From Ignavibacteria bacterium (lineage in GTDB: Bacteria > Bacteroidota > Ignavibacteria > Ignavibacteriales > Melioribacteraceae), in the NCBI GenBank assembly GCA_027347805.1, contig DAIEQP010000404.1, positions 1-13,946 of the forward strand: DNA of 13,946 bases. The letters run 5' to 3'. A program made the position numbers and the translations under genes. Below the pieces are notes generated by a model. That model ran no database searches and was not told the origin of the DNA. It was given only the letters and a program-made list of their open reading frames with translations. Position 1 is the first letter of the stretch; each line of letters opens with the position of its first letter. Positions 1-6,464 of this stretch are shown here, in pieces.

Positions 1-2
1 AT

Positions 3-1025
3 CTTCTAAATAAAATTAAAGAAAAAAAGTTCCTGGTAAGCGAAAACAAATTATTGCGGGATCAACTGATAGAAAAATTTCGTTTTGAACAGATCATTTC
101 TCAAAGCGGTGAAATGGAAAAAGTCCTTAACACCGCGGGAAGAGTTGCCTCGTCAAAATCTACAGTGTTAATAAGGGGAGAAAGCGGAACAGGAAAAGAA
201 TTGATAGCCAAAGCCATTCATTTTACAAGTCCTAGAAAAGAAAAGCCATTTGTAACAGTTAATGTAGCCTCGCTTTCGGAAAACCTACTTGAGAGCGAAT
301 TATTTGGTCACGAGAAAGGCTCGTTTACTGGAGCTGTAAAGGATAGAATAGGCAGATTTGAGGAAGCAAACGGAGGAACAATATTTATAGATGAAGTTGG
401 AGATATTCCGCTGTCTGTTCAAGTGAAGCTACTTCGAATAATTCAGTTTGGTGAAATCCAGAAAATTGGTGGTAATCAAATAATGAAAACAGATGTGCGT
501 ATTATTGCGGCAACTCATAGAAATTTAGAAAAGATGATTGCCTTTGGTGAGTTTAGAGAAGATTTATTTTATAGATTAAATGTTGTTGAAGTTGCTCTTC
601 CATCTTTACGTGAACGAAAGGAAGATATACCAGTGCTCACAGAATATTTTATTCGAAAATATTCCACAGAGATGCAGAAGGAAATAAAAAGTATTAGTAG
701 TGAAGCACTGGATTATTTGATCAAGTATCACTTTCCGGGCAATGTCCGAGAGTTGGAAAATATAATAGAGCGTGCTGTAGTGTTAACACGGAGCGAATAT
801 ATTATGAAGGAAGATTTACCAAAATTTGTTCAGCTAAAAGAAGCTGAGCGAAAACTAGATCCACTTAATCTTGATGATCAATATGAAGAGAAAGTAAAAG
901 CATTTGAACTTGCCACAATTAATGAAGCTTTGAGCAGAACAAGTGGCAATAAAAGCGCAGCAGCAAGAATTCTTGGTATTACAGAAAGGCACTTGAGGTC
1001 AAGATTAGAAAGACTAAATGATTAA
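3..1025 (+). CDS. Sigma-54-dependent transcriptional regulator, NtrC family (5'-truncated by window edge)
   Basis: Enhancer-binding activator that remodels sigma-54 RNA polymerase by ATP hydrolysis. Counting from the codon at position 54: Walker A GESGTGKE at 42-49, GSFTGA loop (usual GAFTGA) at 89-94, Walker B GGTIFIDE at 107-114, AATH sensor I near 152, FPGNVREL sensor II at 227-234, and a Fis-type helix-turn-helix at about 285-321 ending at the C-terminus. The TTG at 54 is probably not the start. The same frame is open back to position 3 and encodes a charged linker (..SENKLLRDQL..) of the sort that joins a receiver domain to the AAA+ domain, so an N-terminal receiver or sensor domain probably lies upstream of the window. 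The next gene starts 21 bp after the stop and may be co-transcribed. Target genes cannot be named: I found no convincing -24/-12 promoter in the window. Confidence 0.95.
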   Translation, partial: LLNKIKEKKFLVSENKLLRDQLIEKFRFEQIISQSGEMEKVLNTAGRVASSKSTVLIRGESGTGKELIAKAIHFTSPRKEKPFVTVNVASLSENLLESELFGHEKGSFTGAVKDRIGRFEEANGGTIFIDEVGDIPLSVQVKLLRIIQFGEIQKIGGNQIMKTDVRIIAATHRNLEKMIAFGEFREDLFYRLNVVEVALPSLRERKEDIPVLTEYFIRKYSTEMQKEIKSISSEALDYLIKYHFPGNVRELENIIERAVVLTRSEYIMKEDLPKFVQLKEAERKLDPLNLDDQYEEKVKAFELATINEALSRTSGNKSAAARILGITERHLRSRLERLND

Positions 1026-1046
1026 TATTTATAGACGGAAAAGAAA

Positions 1047-1409
1047 ATGAACATATTTTACTTATTACTTACCGGGTTATTAGCTGGTATACTCGGCGGT
1101 TTACTTGGGATAGGCGGAGTAATAATAATAATTCCAGCACTGGTGTATGTTTTAGGTTATTCACAACAACAAGCACAAGGAACTTCTTTAGCAATGCTTC
1201 TTCCTCCAATTGGCATTCTGGCATTTCTAAATTATTATAAAGCTGGTTTTGTGGATTTGAAAGCCGCTGGATTAATGGTTATAACATTTCTTGTGGGAAG
1301 TTATTTCTCATCAAAGTATGTGGTTGAACTACCGGAATATGTAATTAAAAAAGTATTCGGTGTGTTTCTGCTTGTGTATGCAGTAAAATTATTGTTGGAA
1401 AAACAGTAG
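1047..1409 (+). CDS. Half-length TauE/SafE (TSUP) family membrane protein
   Basis: The 120-residue protein carries about four hydrophobic segments (roughly 2-35, 46-62, 72-88 and 100-117). The glycine-rich start GLLAGILGGLLGIGGVIIII and the GTSLAMLLPP stretch are typical of the N-terminal repeat of TSUP transporters. This family moves sulfite, sulfonates, sulfide or related organic anions across the inner membrane. Typical members have about 250 residues made of two such repeats, so this is one half only. The ATG at 1047 has an A/G-rich stretch (GGAAAAGAAA) just upstream. It sits 21 bp behind the sigma-54 regulator. No second half-repeat is seen in the 105 bp downstream, so it either works as a homodimer or pairs with a half encoded elsewhere. 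Substrate unknown. Confidence 0.85.
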   Translation: MNIFYLLLTGLLAGILGGLLGIGGVIIIIPALVYVLGYSQQQAQGTSLAMLLPPIGILAFLNYYKAGFVDLKAAGLMVITFLVGSYFSSKYVVELPEYVIKKVFGVFLLVYAVKLLLEKQ

Positions 1410-1454
1410 TTCATTTCAGAAACAACAAAATCAATTTTCAGATTTGTCTCCATG

Positions 1455-1486
1455 TTTGTTATCAATTAGAATTAACCATATCTTTG
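1455..1486 (+). promoter_or_regulatory. Bacteroidota-type promoter (-33 TTTG / -7 TATCTTTG)
   Basis: TTTG at 1455-1458 and TATCTTTG at 1479-1486 are separated by 20 bp. This fits the TTTG / TAnnTTTG pattern of the primary sigma factor in Bacteroidota. It lies 28 bp ahead of the DUF134 start codon, and the transcription start would fall inside the palindrome that begins at 1487. The match is exact at the -7 box; activity is inferred. Confidence 0.6.
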
Positions 1487-1506
1487 TTGTGAGCATATGC
1501 TCACAA
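1487..1506. promoter_or_regulatory. Perfect 20-bp palindromic operator candidate
   Basis: TTGTGAGCAT followed directly by ATGCTCACAA is a perfect palindrome with no spacer. It starts one base after the -7 box and ends 8 bp before the DUF134 ATG. That is a classic repressor position over the transcription start. The DUF134 helix-turn-helix protein encoded immediately downstream is the obvious candidate ligand, giving autoregulation. No second copy was found in the window. Confidence 0.65.
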
Positions 1507-1514
1507 TATAATTT

Positions 1515-1904
1515 ATGCCAAGAAATAAAAAACATAGAATTGTTAAATGCAATCCGACTGCATACTACTACAAGCCCCAATCTATTCCATTATCTGAGTT
1601 GGAAGAAGTAATACTCGAAATAGACGAACTGGAATCACTTCGATTGGCGGACTATCTGGCTCATTCACATGAACAAGCAGCAGCAAAGATGAAAATATCC
1701 CGAGCTACGTTTGGACGCATTGTTGAGACTGCAAGGAATAAAGTGGTAGATGCAATTCTACATGGGAAAGCGATTAAGATTGGAAATGAATTTCCTGCGG
1801 AGTTAAAAGAGAGGCGAGCAGCTAAATGTAAAAACTGCGGGTCGCCTCAAAAAAATAATTCAATAAATAAAAATGATACATGCAATAAATGCAAAAAAAA
1901 GTAA
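1515..1904 (+). CDS. DUF134 family helix-turn-helix DNA-binding protein
   Basis: Predicted regulator of 129 residues. The basic start MPRNKKHRIV, the segment PLSELEEVILEIDELESLRLAD and the helix-turn-helix at about 52-75 (HEQAAAKMKISRATFGRIVE) are hallmarks of DUF134 (PF02001). A C-terminal tail carries C105-x2-C108 and C123-x2-C126, a likely zinc- or iron-binding ribbon that could make DNA binding metal- or redox-sensitive. The ATG lies 8 bp after a perfect palindrome and behind a Bacteroidota-type promoter, which suggests autoregulation. There is no clear Shine-Dalgarno sequence. The last sense codons are AAA AAA AAG directly before TAA, a slippery site in frame for a -1 shift into the following NifX-like gene. 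The regulon is not known from sequence. Confidence 0.88.
   Translation: MPRNKKHRIVKCNPTAYYYKPQSIPLSELEEVILEIDELESLRLADYLAHSHEQAAAKMKISRATFGRIVETARNKVVDAILHGKAIKIGNEFPAELKERRAAKCKNCGSPQKNNSINKNDTCNKCKKK
1893..1904 (+). promoter_or_regulatory. A8-G slippery sequence before the DUF134 stop (possible -1 frameshift site)
   Basis: Eight A residues (1893-1900) and G1901 form the in-frame heptamer A AAA AAG, ending at the TAA stop (1902-1904). After a -1 shift the frame is open and runs through GTA ATA AGG AGA ATT AAG into the ATG of the NifX-like gene at 1919. I see no upstream Shine-Dalgarno-like stimulator and no strong downstream stem, so whether it works is unproven. Confidence 0.3.
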
Positions 1905-1918
1905 TAAGGAGAATTAAG

Positions 1919-2308
1919 ATGAAACTAGCGGTTCCTACGACACAAAATAATCAAGTTGATGCCCATTTTGGACATTGCGAATTTTTTACGGTATTCACAG
2001 TTGAAGAAGGAGAAATAAAAAACTCACAAGTAGTTGAGTCTCCACAGGGTTGTGGATGTAAATCAAACATAGCCGCGACATTACAAGAAATGGGTGTTAA
2101 AACAATGTTGGCCGGGAATATGGGTGGTGGCGCTGTAAATGTTTTGAATAGTCATGGCATTGAAGTTTATAGAGGGTGTGATGGGGATGTGAAAGCTCTC
2201 GTTGAAGAATTTATAAAAGGTGAATTAGTAGATTCAGGTGAATCATGTCGTCAACACGAAAATCACAATCACGATGATGGACACCAGTGCGGGCGTACTA
2301 ATAATTAA
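1919..2308 (+). CDS. NifX/NifB-type dinitrogenase iron-molybdenum cofactor-binding family protein with His/Cys tail
   Basis: A 129-residue member of the Nitro_FeMo-Co family (PF02579), an RNase-H-like fold that binds iron-sulfur or heterometal clusters. Visible features are MKLAVPTT at the N-terminus, HFGHC at 16-20, a GCGC cluster at 44-47, and LAGNMGGGAVNVLNSHGIEVY at about 64-84. The tail holds C110, H113, H116, H118, H122 and C124, a plausible extra metal site. The start is fixed at ATG 1919 by AAGGAG at 1906-1911, seven bases upstream; the longer in-frame ATG at 1889 lies inside DUF134 and lacks such a site. No nitrogenase genes are nearby, so a role in nitrogen fixation is unlikely. A metal-cluster carrier or redox partner of DUF134 is the better guess. 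The gap to DUF134 is 14 bp, so translational coupling is likely. Confidence 0.9.
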   Translation: MKLAVPTTQNNQVDAHFGHCEFFTVFTVEEGEIKNSQVVESPQGCGCKSNIAATLQEMGVKTMLAGNMGGGAVNVLNSHGIEVYRGCDGDVKALVEEFIKGELVDSGESCRQHENHNHDDGHQCGRTNN

Positions 2309-2314
2309 TTGAAA

Positions 2315-2328
2315 AGTGATTAATCGCT
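2315..2328. promoter_or_regulatory. Near-perfect 14-bp palindrome upstream of the methyltransferase gene
   Basis: AGTGATTAATCGCT reads as a palindrome apart from one T/G pair. It lies in the 36-bp gap between the NifX-like gene and the methyltransferase. It could be an operator or a small RNA stem. It does not match an FNR box (TTGAT-N4-ATCAA). No -7 box is visible beside it. Confidence 0.2.
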
Positions 2329-2344
2329 ATCATTAAGAATAAAA

Positions 2345-2965
2345 ATGGATAATATTAACAAAGACCATTGGTATGACGGATGGTTCTACGATTTATTAAT
2401 CGCACCGAATCAAGATAAATTATTCGGACAAATTAGAAATCTTATTGAACCGGATTCCACCATTATTGACGTTGGATGTGGGACTGGTCGATTCTCTTTT
2501 TCAATTGCTGATAAATGCAAATCCGTATTGGGAATTGATTTATCAAAAAGAAATATTGATAGGGCTAATTTCAATCTAACCAAAACTCATAATGATAAAA
2601 TACTTTTTCAGCATAAAAGTGTAGGTGCGATTATTTCTGAAAGACAACATTTTGATTATGCGGTTATTACTTATGTAATTCACGAAGTAGATATGGATGA
2701 GCGGGTAAAACTCATAAATGAGATTGCTGAAGTTGCTGACAAAATTGTTGTTGGAGACTATCTTGTTCCAAAACCAAAAGGATTTTGGAGATTGCTTAAT
2801 GAAATAGTTGAATTCGTTGCAGGTGTAGATCATTACAATAATTACAGCAGCTATATTGAAAACGGTGGTATATATAATTTAGCAAGTGAAGCAGGGCTTA
2901 AAATTATTAATGAAATAAAAAATCAACCATCAACAAGTCATCTTGTTGTTTTAACTCATAATTGA
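2345..2965 (+). CDS. Class I SAM-dependent methyltransferase
   Basis: Soluble 206-residue enzyme with a Rossmann-type fold. Motif I is IIDVGCGTGRF at 40-50, followed by the acidic ribose-contact end of strand 2, GIDLS (D65), then DYAVITYVIHEV at about 104-115 and GDYLVPKP at 137-144. The N-terminus contains YDGWFYDLLIAPNQDK. Length is normal for a single-domain enzyme. The substrate cannot be read from sequence. The stop lies 10 bp before cydA, so the two are almost certainly co-transcribed, and a quinone, quinone-precursor or assembly substrate linked to the bd oxidase is a possible inference. Weak ribosome binding site. A DUF-level or small-molecule methyltransferase of unrelated function remains possible. 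Confidence 0.85.
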   Translation: MDNINKDHWYDGWFYDLLIAPNQDKLFGQIRNLIEPDSTIIDVGCGTGRFSFSIADKCKSVLGIDLSKRNIDRANFNLTKTHNDKILFQHKSVGAIISERQHFDYAVITYVIHEVDMDERVKLINEIAEVADKIVVGDYLVPKPKGFWRLLNEIVEFVAGVDHYNNYSSYIENGGIYNLASEAGLKIINEIKNQPSTSHLVVLTHN

Positions 2966-2975
2966 TTGGTGCTTT

Positions 2976-4349
2976 ATGAATGTTGAAATGTTATCAAGAT
3001 TTCAATTTGCCGTTACAATTGCTTTCCATTACATCTTTCCTCCTTTAAGTATAGGACTTGGTGTTCTGCTTGTTATTATGGAAGGTTTGTATTTGAAAAC
3101 AAAAAACAAACTTTATGAACACTTAACAAAATTTTGGGTGAAAATTTTTGCTTTAACTTTTGCAATGGGTGTCGCCACCGGAATTGTAATGGAATTTGAA
3201 TTTGGTACTAACTGGGCAACATATTCCAGATTTGTTGGAGATGTATTTGGAAGTGCGCTTGCGGCAGAAGGAATATTTGCTTTCTTCCTTGAGTCCGGAT
3301 TTTTGGCCATTCTAGTTTTTGGATGGAATAAAGTTAGTCCGCGCATACATTTTCTATCGACAATTATGGTGTCGTTCGGCTCGATGTTAAGTGCAGTCTG
3401 GATTGTAGTTGCAAATTCATGGCAGCAAACACCTTCGGGTTTTCACATTACCGGTCAGGGTATTAACGCGCGTGCAGAGATAACAAATTTTTGGGCAATG
3501 GTGTTTAATCCATCTTCGGTTGATAGATTATCGCACGTTCTTTCCGGTGCATGGCTTGCAGGCGCGTTTTTTGTTTTAAGTGTAAGTGCATATTATTTGT
3601 TAAAGAAAAAACATATCGAGTTTGCTCAAGCCTCATTTAAAATTGCTTTAGGAATGGCACTGTTTGCATCTTTATTCCAATTATTCACAGGGCATCAAAG
3701 TGCAATTGGTATTAGTAAAACACAGCCGGCAAAGCTTGCTGCATTTGAAGCGCATTATGATTCATCCGCAATTGGGGATTTATATTTGTTTGGATGGGTA
3801 AATGATAATGAGCAAAAAGTAAATCTTGGATTGAAAATCCCAGGAATGCTTTCTTACTTAATTTATGGAGATACAAAAGCTCGGGTGACCGGACTCAATG
3901 CATTTAACGAAGCAAATAGACCACCGGTAAATATCGTTTTCCAATCATATCATATAATGGTTGCCATAGGTTTTATATTAATCGGGTTAAGTTTGGTAGC
4001 TTTATTTTTATGGTGGAAGAAAAAATTATTCAATCAGAAATGGCTTCTATGGATTTTTGTATTCAGTGTGTTTGGTCCACAATTAGCAAATCAACTTGGC
4101 TGGATCTCTGCTGAAGTAGGAAGGCAGCCATGGATTGTTTATGGATTACTAAAAACTTCTGAAAGCTTATCGAAAGTTGTTCAGGCAAACCAGGTAGTAT
4201 TTTCGTTAATCATGTTCACGGCAATTTATTTTCTGCTATTCATACTATTCATTTATTTATTAAACGGAAAAATTCAGCACGGACCAGATGTGCCAGAGAG
4301 TATTCAGAGTGAGTATGAACATCAAAAAGCATTGTTAGAAAGAGAATAA
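2976..4349 (+). CDS. cydA: Cytochrome bd quinol oxidase subunit I
   Basis: Inner-membrane subunit that oxidises quinol and carries hemes b558, b595 and d to reduce O2 to water; usually high affinity and induced at low oxygen. The 457 residues start SRFQFAVTIAFHYIFPPL with H18, the axial ligand equivalent to E. coli H19. E98 and E106 match E99 and E107; H187 and M328 are placed as the b558 ligands (H186 and M393). GRQPW is at 382-386. The Q-loop keeps PAKLAAFEAH with K253 and E258, which bind quinol. Length is well under the roughly 520 residues of E. coli CydA, so this is the short-Q-loop class. All key residues appear present. It follows the methyltransferase by 10 bp and precedes cydB by 26 bp. 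No cydCD or cydX is visible nearby. Confidence 0.97.
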   Translation: MNVEMLSRFQFAVTIAFHYIFPPLSIGLGVLLVIMEGLYLKTKNKLYEHLTKFWVKIFALTFAMGVATGIVMEFEFGTNWATYSRFVGDVFGSALAAEGIFAFFLESGFLAILVFGWNKVSPRIHFLSTIMVSFGSMLSAVWIVVANSWQQTPSGFHITGQGINARAEITNFWAMVFNPSSVDRLSHVLSGAWLAGAFFVLSVSAYYLLKKKHIEFAQASFKIALGMALFASLFQLFTGHQSAIGISKTQPAKLAAFEAHYDSSAIGDLYLFGWVNDNEQKVNLGLKIPGMLSYLIYGDTKARVTGLNAFNEANRPPVNIVFQSYHIMVAIGFILIGLSLVALFLWWKKKLFNQKWLLWIFVFSVFGPQLANQLGWISAEVGRQPWIVYGLLKTSESLSKVVQANQVVFSLIMFTAIYFLLFILFIYLLNGKIQHGPDVPESIQSEYEHQKALLERE

Positions 4350-4375
4350 TTTTATAAAAATAATTTTGGATCAAT

Positions 4376-5404
4376 ATGGAATTTACATTTGATTTAAATA
4401 CAATTTGGTTTATCCTAATTGGCATTCTCCTAACAGGTTATGCTATTCTAGACGGATTCGATCTTGGAGTTGGCGCACTTCATCTTTTTGTAAAAGAAGA
4501 TCAAGAACGTAGAATAATGATAAATTCTATTGGACCAGTGTGGGATGGTAACGAAGTATGGTTGGTAACAGGAGGCGGGGCTTTGTTTGCGGCATTCCCA
4601 CTTGTATATGCAACAGTATTCTCCGGTTTTTACACTGCATTAATTCTTCTTTTGTTTTCCTTAATTTTTCGTGCAATTGCCATTGAATTTCGCAGCAAAC
4701 AACCAATGAAATGGTGGCGTCAAATGTGGGATGTTTCTTTTAGTATTTCGAGTATCTTAATTGCATTTCTAATGGGTGTTGCTCTTGGAAATATTGTTAC
4801 TGGAATTTCGCTTGATTCCCAAAAAGAATTTTATGGAAGTTTCTTCAGCTTAATAAATCCATATACTTTTATGGTTGGAATAACAACAGTTGCACTTTTT
4901 ATGATGCACGGTTCAATTTATGTTGTAATGAAAACCGAAGGTGAGCTGCAGAAAAAAATAAGAGGCTGGGTAAACAATGCAATTATTTTTTTTGTAATCA
5001 GTTATGTTATGACTACGATGTACACACTTATTTATTACCCGCATATGGTAGAGCATTTCAAAAATACTCCGATTTTATTTCTAGTCGCTGTTATAAATAT
5101 GCTAGCAATAGCAAACATACCACGAGAAATATTTCACGGAAGAGAATTTAGAGCATTTTTATCTTCCTGCATAAGTATTGCTGCTTTGATGGCGTTATTC
5201 GCAATAGGACTTTTCCCAAATATTGTTTTTTCGAATCCTAATTTAGAAAACAGTTTAACTATTTATAATGCTGCATCATCACAAAAAACTTTAGGAATAA
5301 TGCTGACGATAGCGATTATCGGTATTCCGTTTGTACTTGCTTACACAATTAGCATCTACTGGATTTTTAGAGGCAAAGTAAAAATTGATACCACGAGTTA
5401 CTAA
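4376..5404 (+). CDS. cydB: Cytochrome bd quinol oxidase subunit II
   Basis: Integral inner-membrane partner of CydA with about eight to nine hydrophobic segments. Its 342 residues include GYAILDGFDLGVG at 21-33 and GPVWDGNEVWLVTGGGALF at 53-71, the strongest CydB signatures. D29, D57 and R99 lie at positions that in E. coli CydB (D29, D58, R100) line the proton path. EFRSK follows at 104-108. It is 26 bp after cydA, with only a modest GGA upstream of the ATG. It is the last gene of the tightly packed run from 1515; 94 bp with no strong terminator separate it from the next gene. Confidence 0.97.
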   Translation: MEFTFDLNTIWFILIGILLTGYAILDGFDLGVGALHLFVKEDQERRIMINSIGPVWDGNEVWLVTGGGALFAAFPLVYATVFSGFYTALILLLFSLIFRAIAIEFRSKQPMKWWRQMWDVSFSISSILIAFLMGVALGNIVTGISLDSQKEFYGSFFSLINPYTFMVGITTVALFMMHGSIYVVMKTEGELQKKIRGWVNNAIIFFVISYVMTTMYTLIYYPHMVEHFKNTPILFLVAVINMLAIANIPREIFHGREFRAFLSSCISIAALMALFAIGLFPNIVFSNPNLENSLTIYNAASSQKTLGIMLTIAIIGIPFVLAYTISIYWIFRGKVKIDTTSY

Positions 5405-5498
5405 AATTGAGTTCTTATGAATCTTTTTTGCCGAGACAGAATCTAAACAATGTAATGCGTCAATTGTTGTTTTCAAAATAAAATATGCGGAGTTGTGA

Positions 5499-6452
5499 GT
5501 GGGCCAAGCTTTAAAATTTTTTCGCTCTTTACTTTTAATATCCGCAAGTTATTTTTGTTTAATTACCACTCCGATTATTTCTCAATCGATAAGCAAGCCA
5601 ACTACAATCGGATTCATTAGCGACACTCAAGCACCTATCTGGATTGAAAAATTTTGGATTAAGAGTAATCGTAATGAGGAAGCCACAGAAGCAATCTTTA
5701 ATAGAATTCTAAAAGAAGAAAATATTGTGGGGCTATTTCATCTTGGCGATATAACTTCTTACGGGGGATTTCATTTTGCGTGGGATGAGATTAATTCACA
5801 TTTAGCAAAACTTGAGAAAGTACATATACCGTTTTATCCAGTACCTGGTAATCATGAATATTATTTCCCAGCAAAATTGGCCATCGCTCAATTCAAAAAG
5901 AGATTCCCCGAAATTAAAAACACATGGTATTCGGTTCAAATTAATAACATAGCGGTAATTTTACTTAATTCCAATTTTTCCAATATGTCAGAAACTGAAC
6001 TAACTGAACAAAAAAAATGGTATTCAGAATCTCTTGAAAAATATGAGAAAGACTCAACCGTTAGAATCATCATTGTTGGAACTCATTATTCTCCTTTTAC
6101 AAATAGTACAATTGTGGAACCATCCGAAGAAGTTGAACGAGAATTTGTAAAACCATTTTTAGCAAACAATAAATGCAAATTATTTCTTAGTGGTCATGCT
6201 CATGCATTCGAACATTTCAAAAAAAATGGCAAAGATTTTCTTGTTATCGGCGGTGGCGGCGGTTTGCAGCAACCTTTGCTTACAGGTAATAAACAGAGAA
6301 CGAAGGATTACTTTCCTTTCAATACAACGATAAGAATGTTTCACTTTTTAACTTGCGAAGAAAAAGGAGATTCATTGTTGGCAAAGGTAATTATGCTCAA
6401 TAAAGATTTTAAAACTTTTTATATTCCATACGAAATTAAAATTGGCATCTGA
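5499..6452 (+). CDS. Exported calcineurin-like metallophosphoesterase
   Basis: Predicted periplasmic two-metal phosphoesterase of 317 residues. Start GTG at 5499 is supported by CGGAG at 5488-5492. A signal peptide spans about 1-28, with a likely cut near IISQS. The metallophosphoesterase motifs appear in order: D42-T-Q44 (usually D-x-H), GD at 83-84 in HLGDITSYGG, GNHE at 117-120, GTH at 194-196, and GHAH at 232-235. All are present except that the first motif has Gln instead of His, a substitution seen in some family branches. A GGGGG run at 251-255 follows GHAH, as in many purple-acid-phosphatase-like enzymes. It heads a tightly packed four-gene set with two barrel-like proteins and a GDPD lipoprotein. 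Substrate unknown; a phosphomonoester or phosphodiester in the envelope is inferred. Confidence 0.88.
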   Translation: MGQALKFFRSLLLISASYFCLITTPIISQSISKPTTIGFISDTQAPIWIEKFWIKSNRNEEATEAIFNRILKEENIVGLFHLGDITSYGGFHFAWDEINSHLAKLEKVHIPFYPVPGNHEYYFPAKLAIAQFKKRFPEIKNTWYSVQINNIAVILLNSNFSNMSETELTEQKKWYSESLEKYEKDSTVRIIIVGTHYSPFTNSTIVEPSEEVEREFVKPFLANNKCKLFLSGHAHAFEHFKKNGKDFLVIGGGGGLQQPLLTGNKQRTKDYFPFNTTIRMFHFLTCEEKGDSLLAKVIMLNKDFKTFYIPYEIKIGI

Positions 6453-6464
6453 GAACTATCAATT

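Noticed and set aside
1507..1512. TATAAT just upstream of the DUF134 ATG as a sigma-70 -10 box
   Set aside because: Transcription would start at or inside the start codon; the TTTG/TATCTTTG pair upstream is better placed.
1889..1918. Longer N-terminus for the NifX-like protein starting at ATG 1889
   Set aside because: It lies inside DUF134 without a ribosome site, while AAGGAG precedes ATG 1919 at normal spacing and that start gives the family-typical MKLAVP.
2576..2833. Open frame on the - strand within the methyltransferase gene
   Set aside because: It lies wholly antisense to a clear enzyme gene and has no ribosome site or family features.
5446..5468. AACAAT...ATTGTT stem after cydB as terminator
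   Set aside because: Six A/T-rich pairs with an 11-nt loop and no real T tract; easily chance in this composition.
5405..5498. Search for a CydX-like small subunit after cydB
   Set aside because: The only ATG-started frame (5417) stops after nine codons; there is no hydrophobic small ORF.
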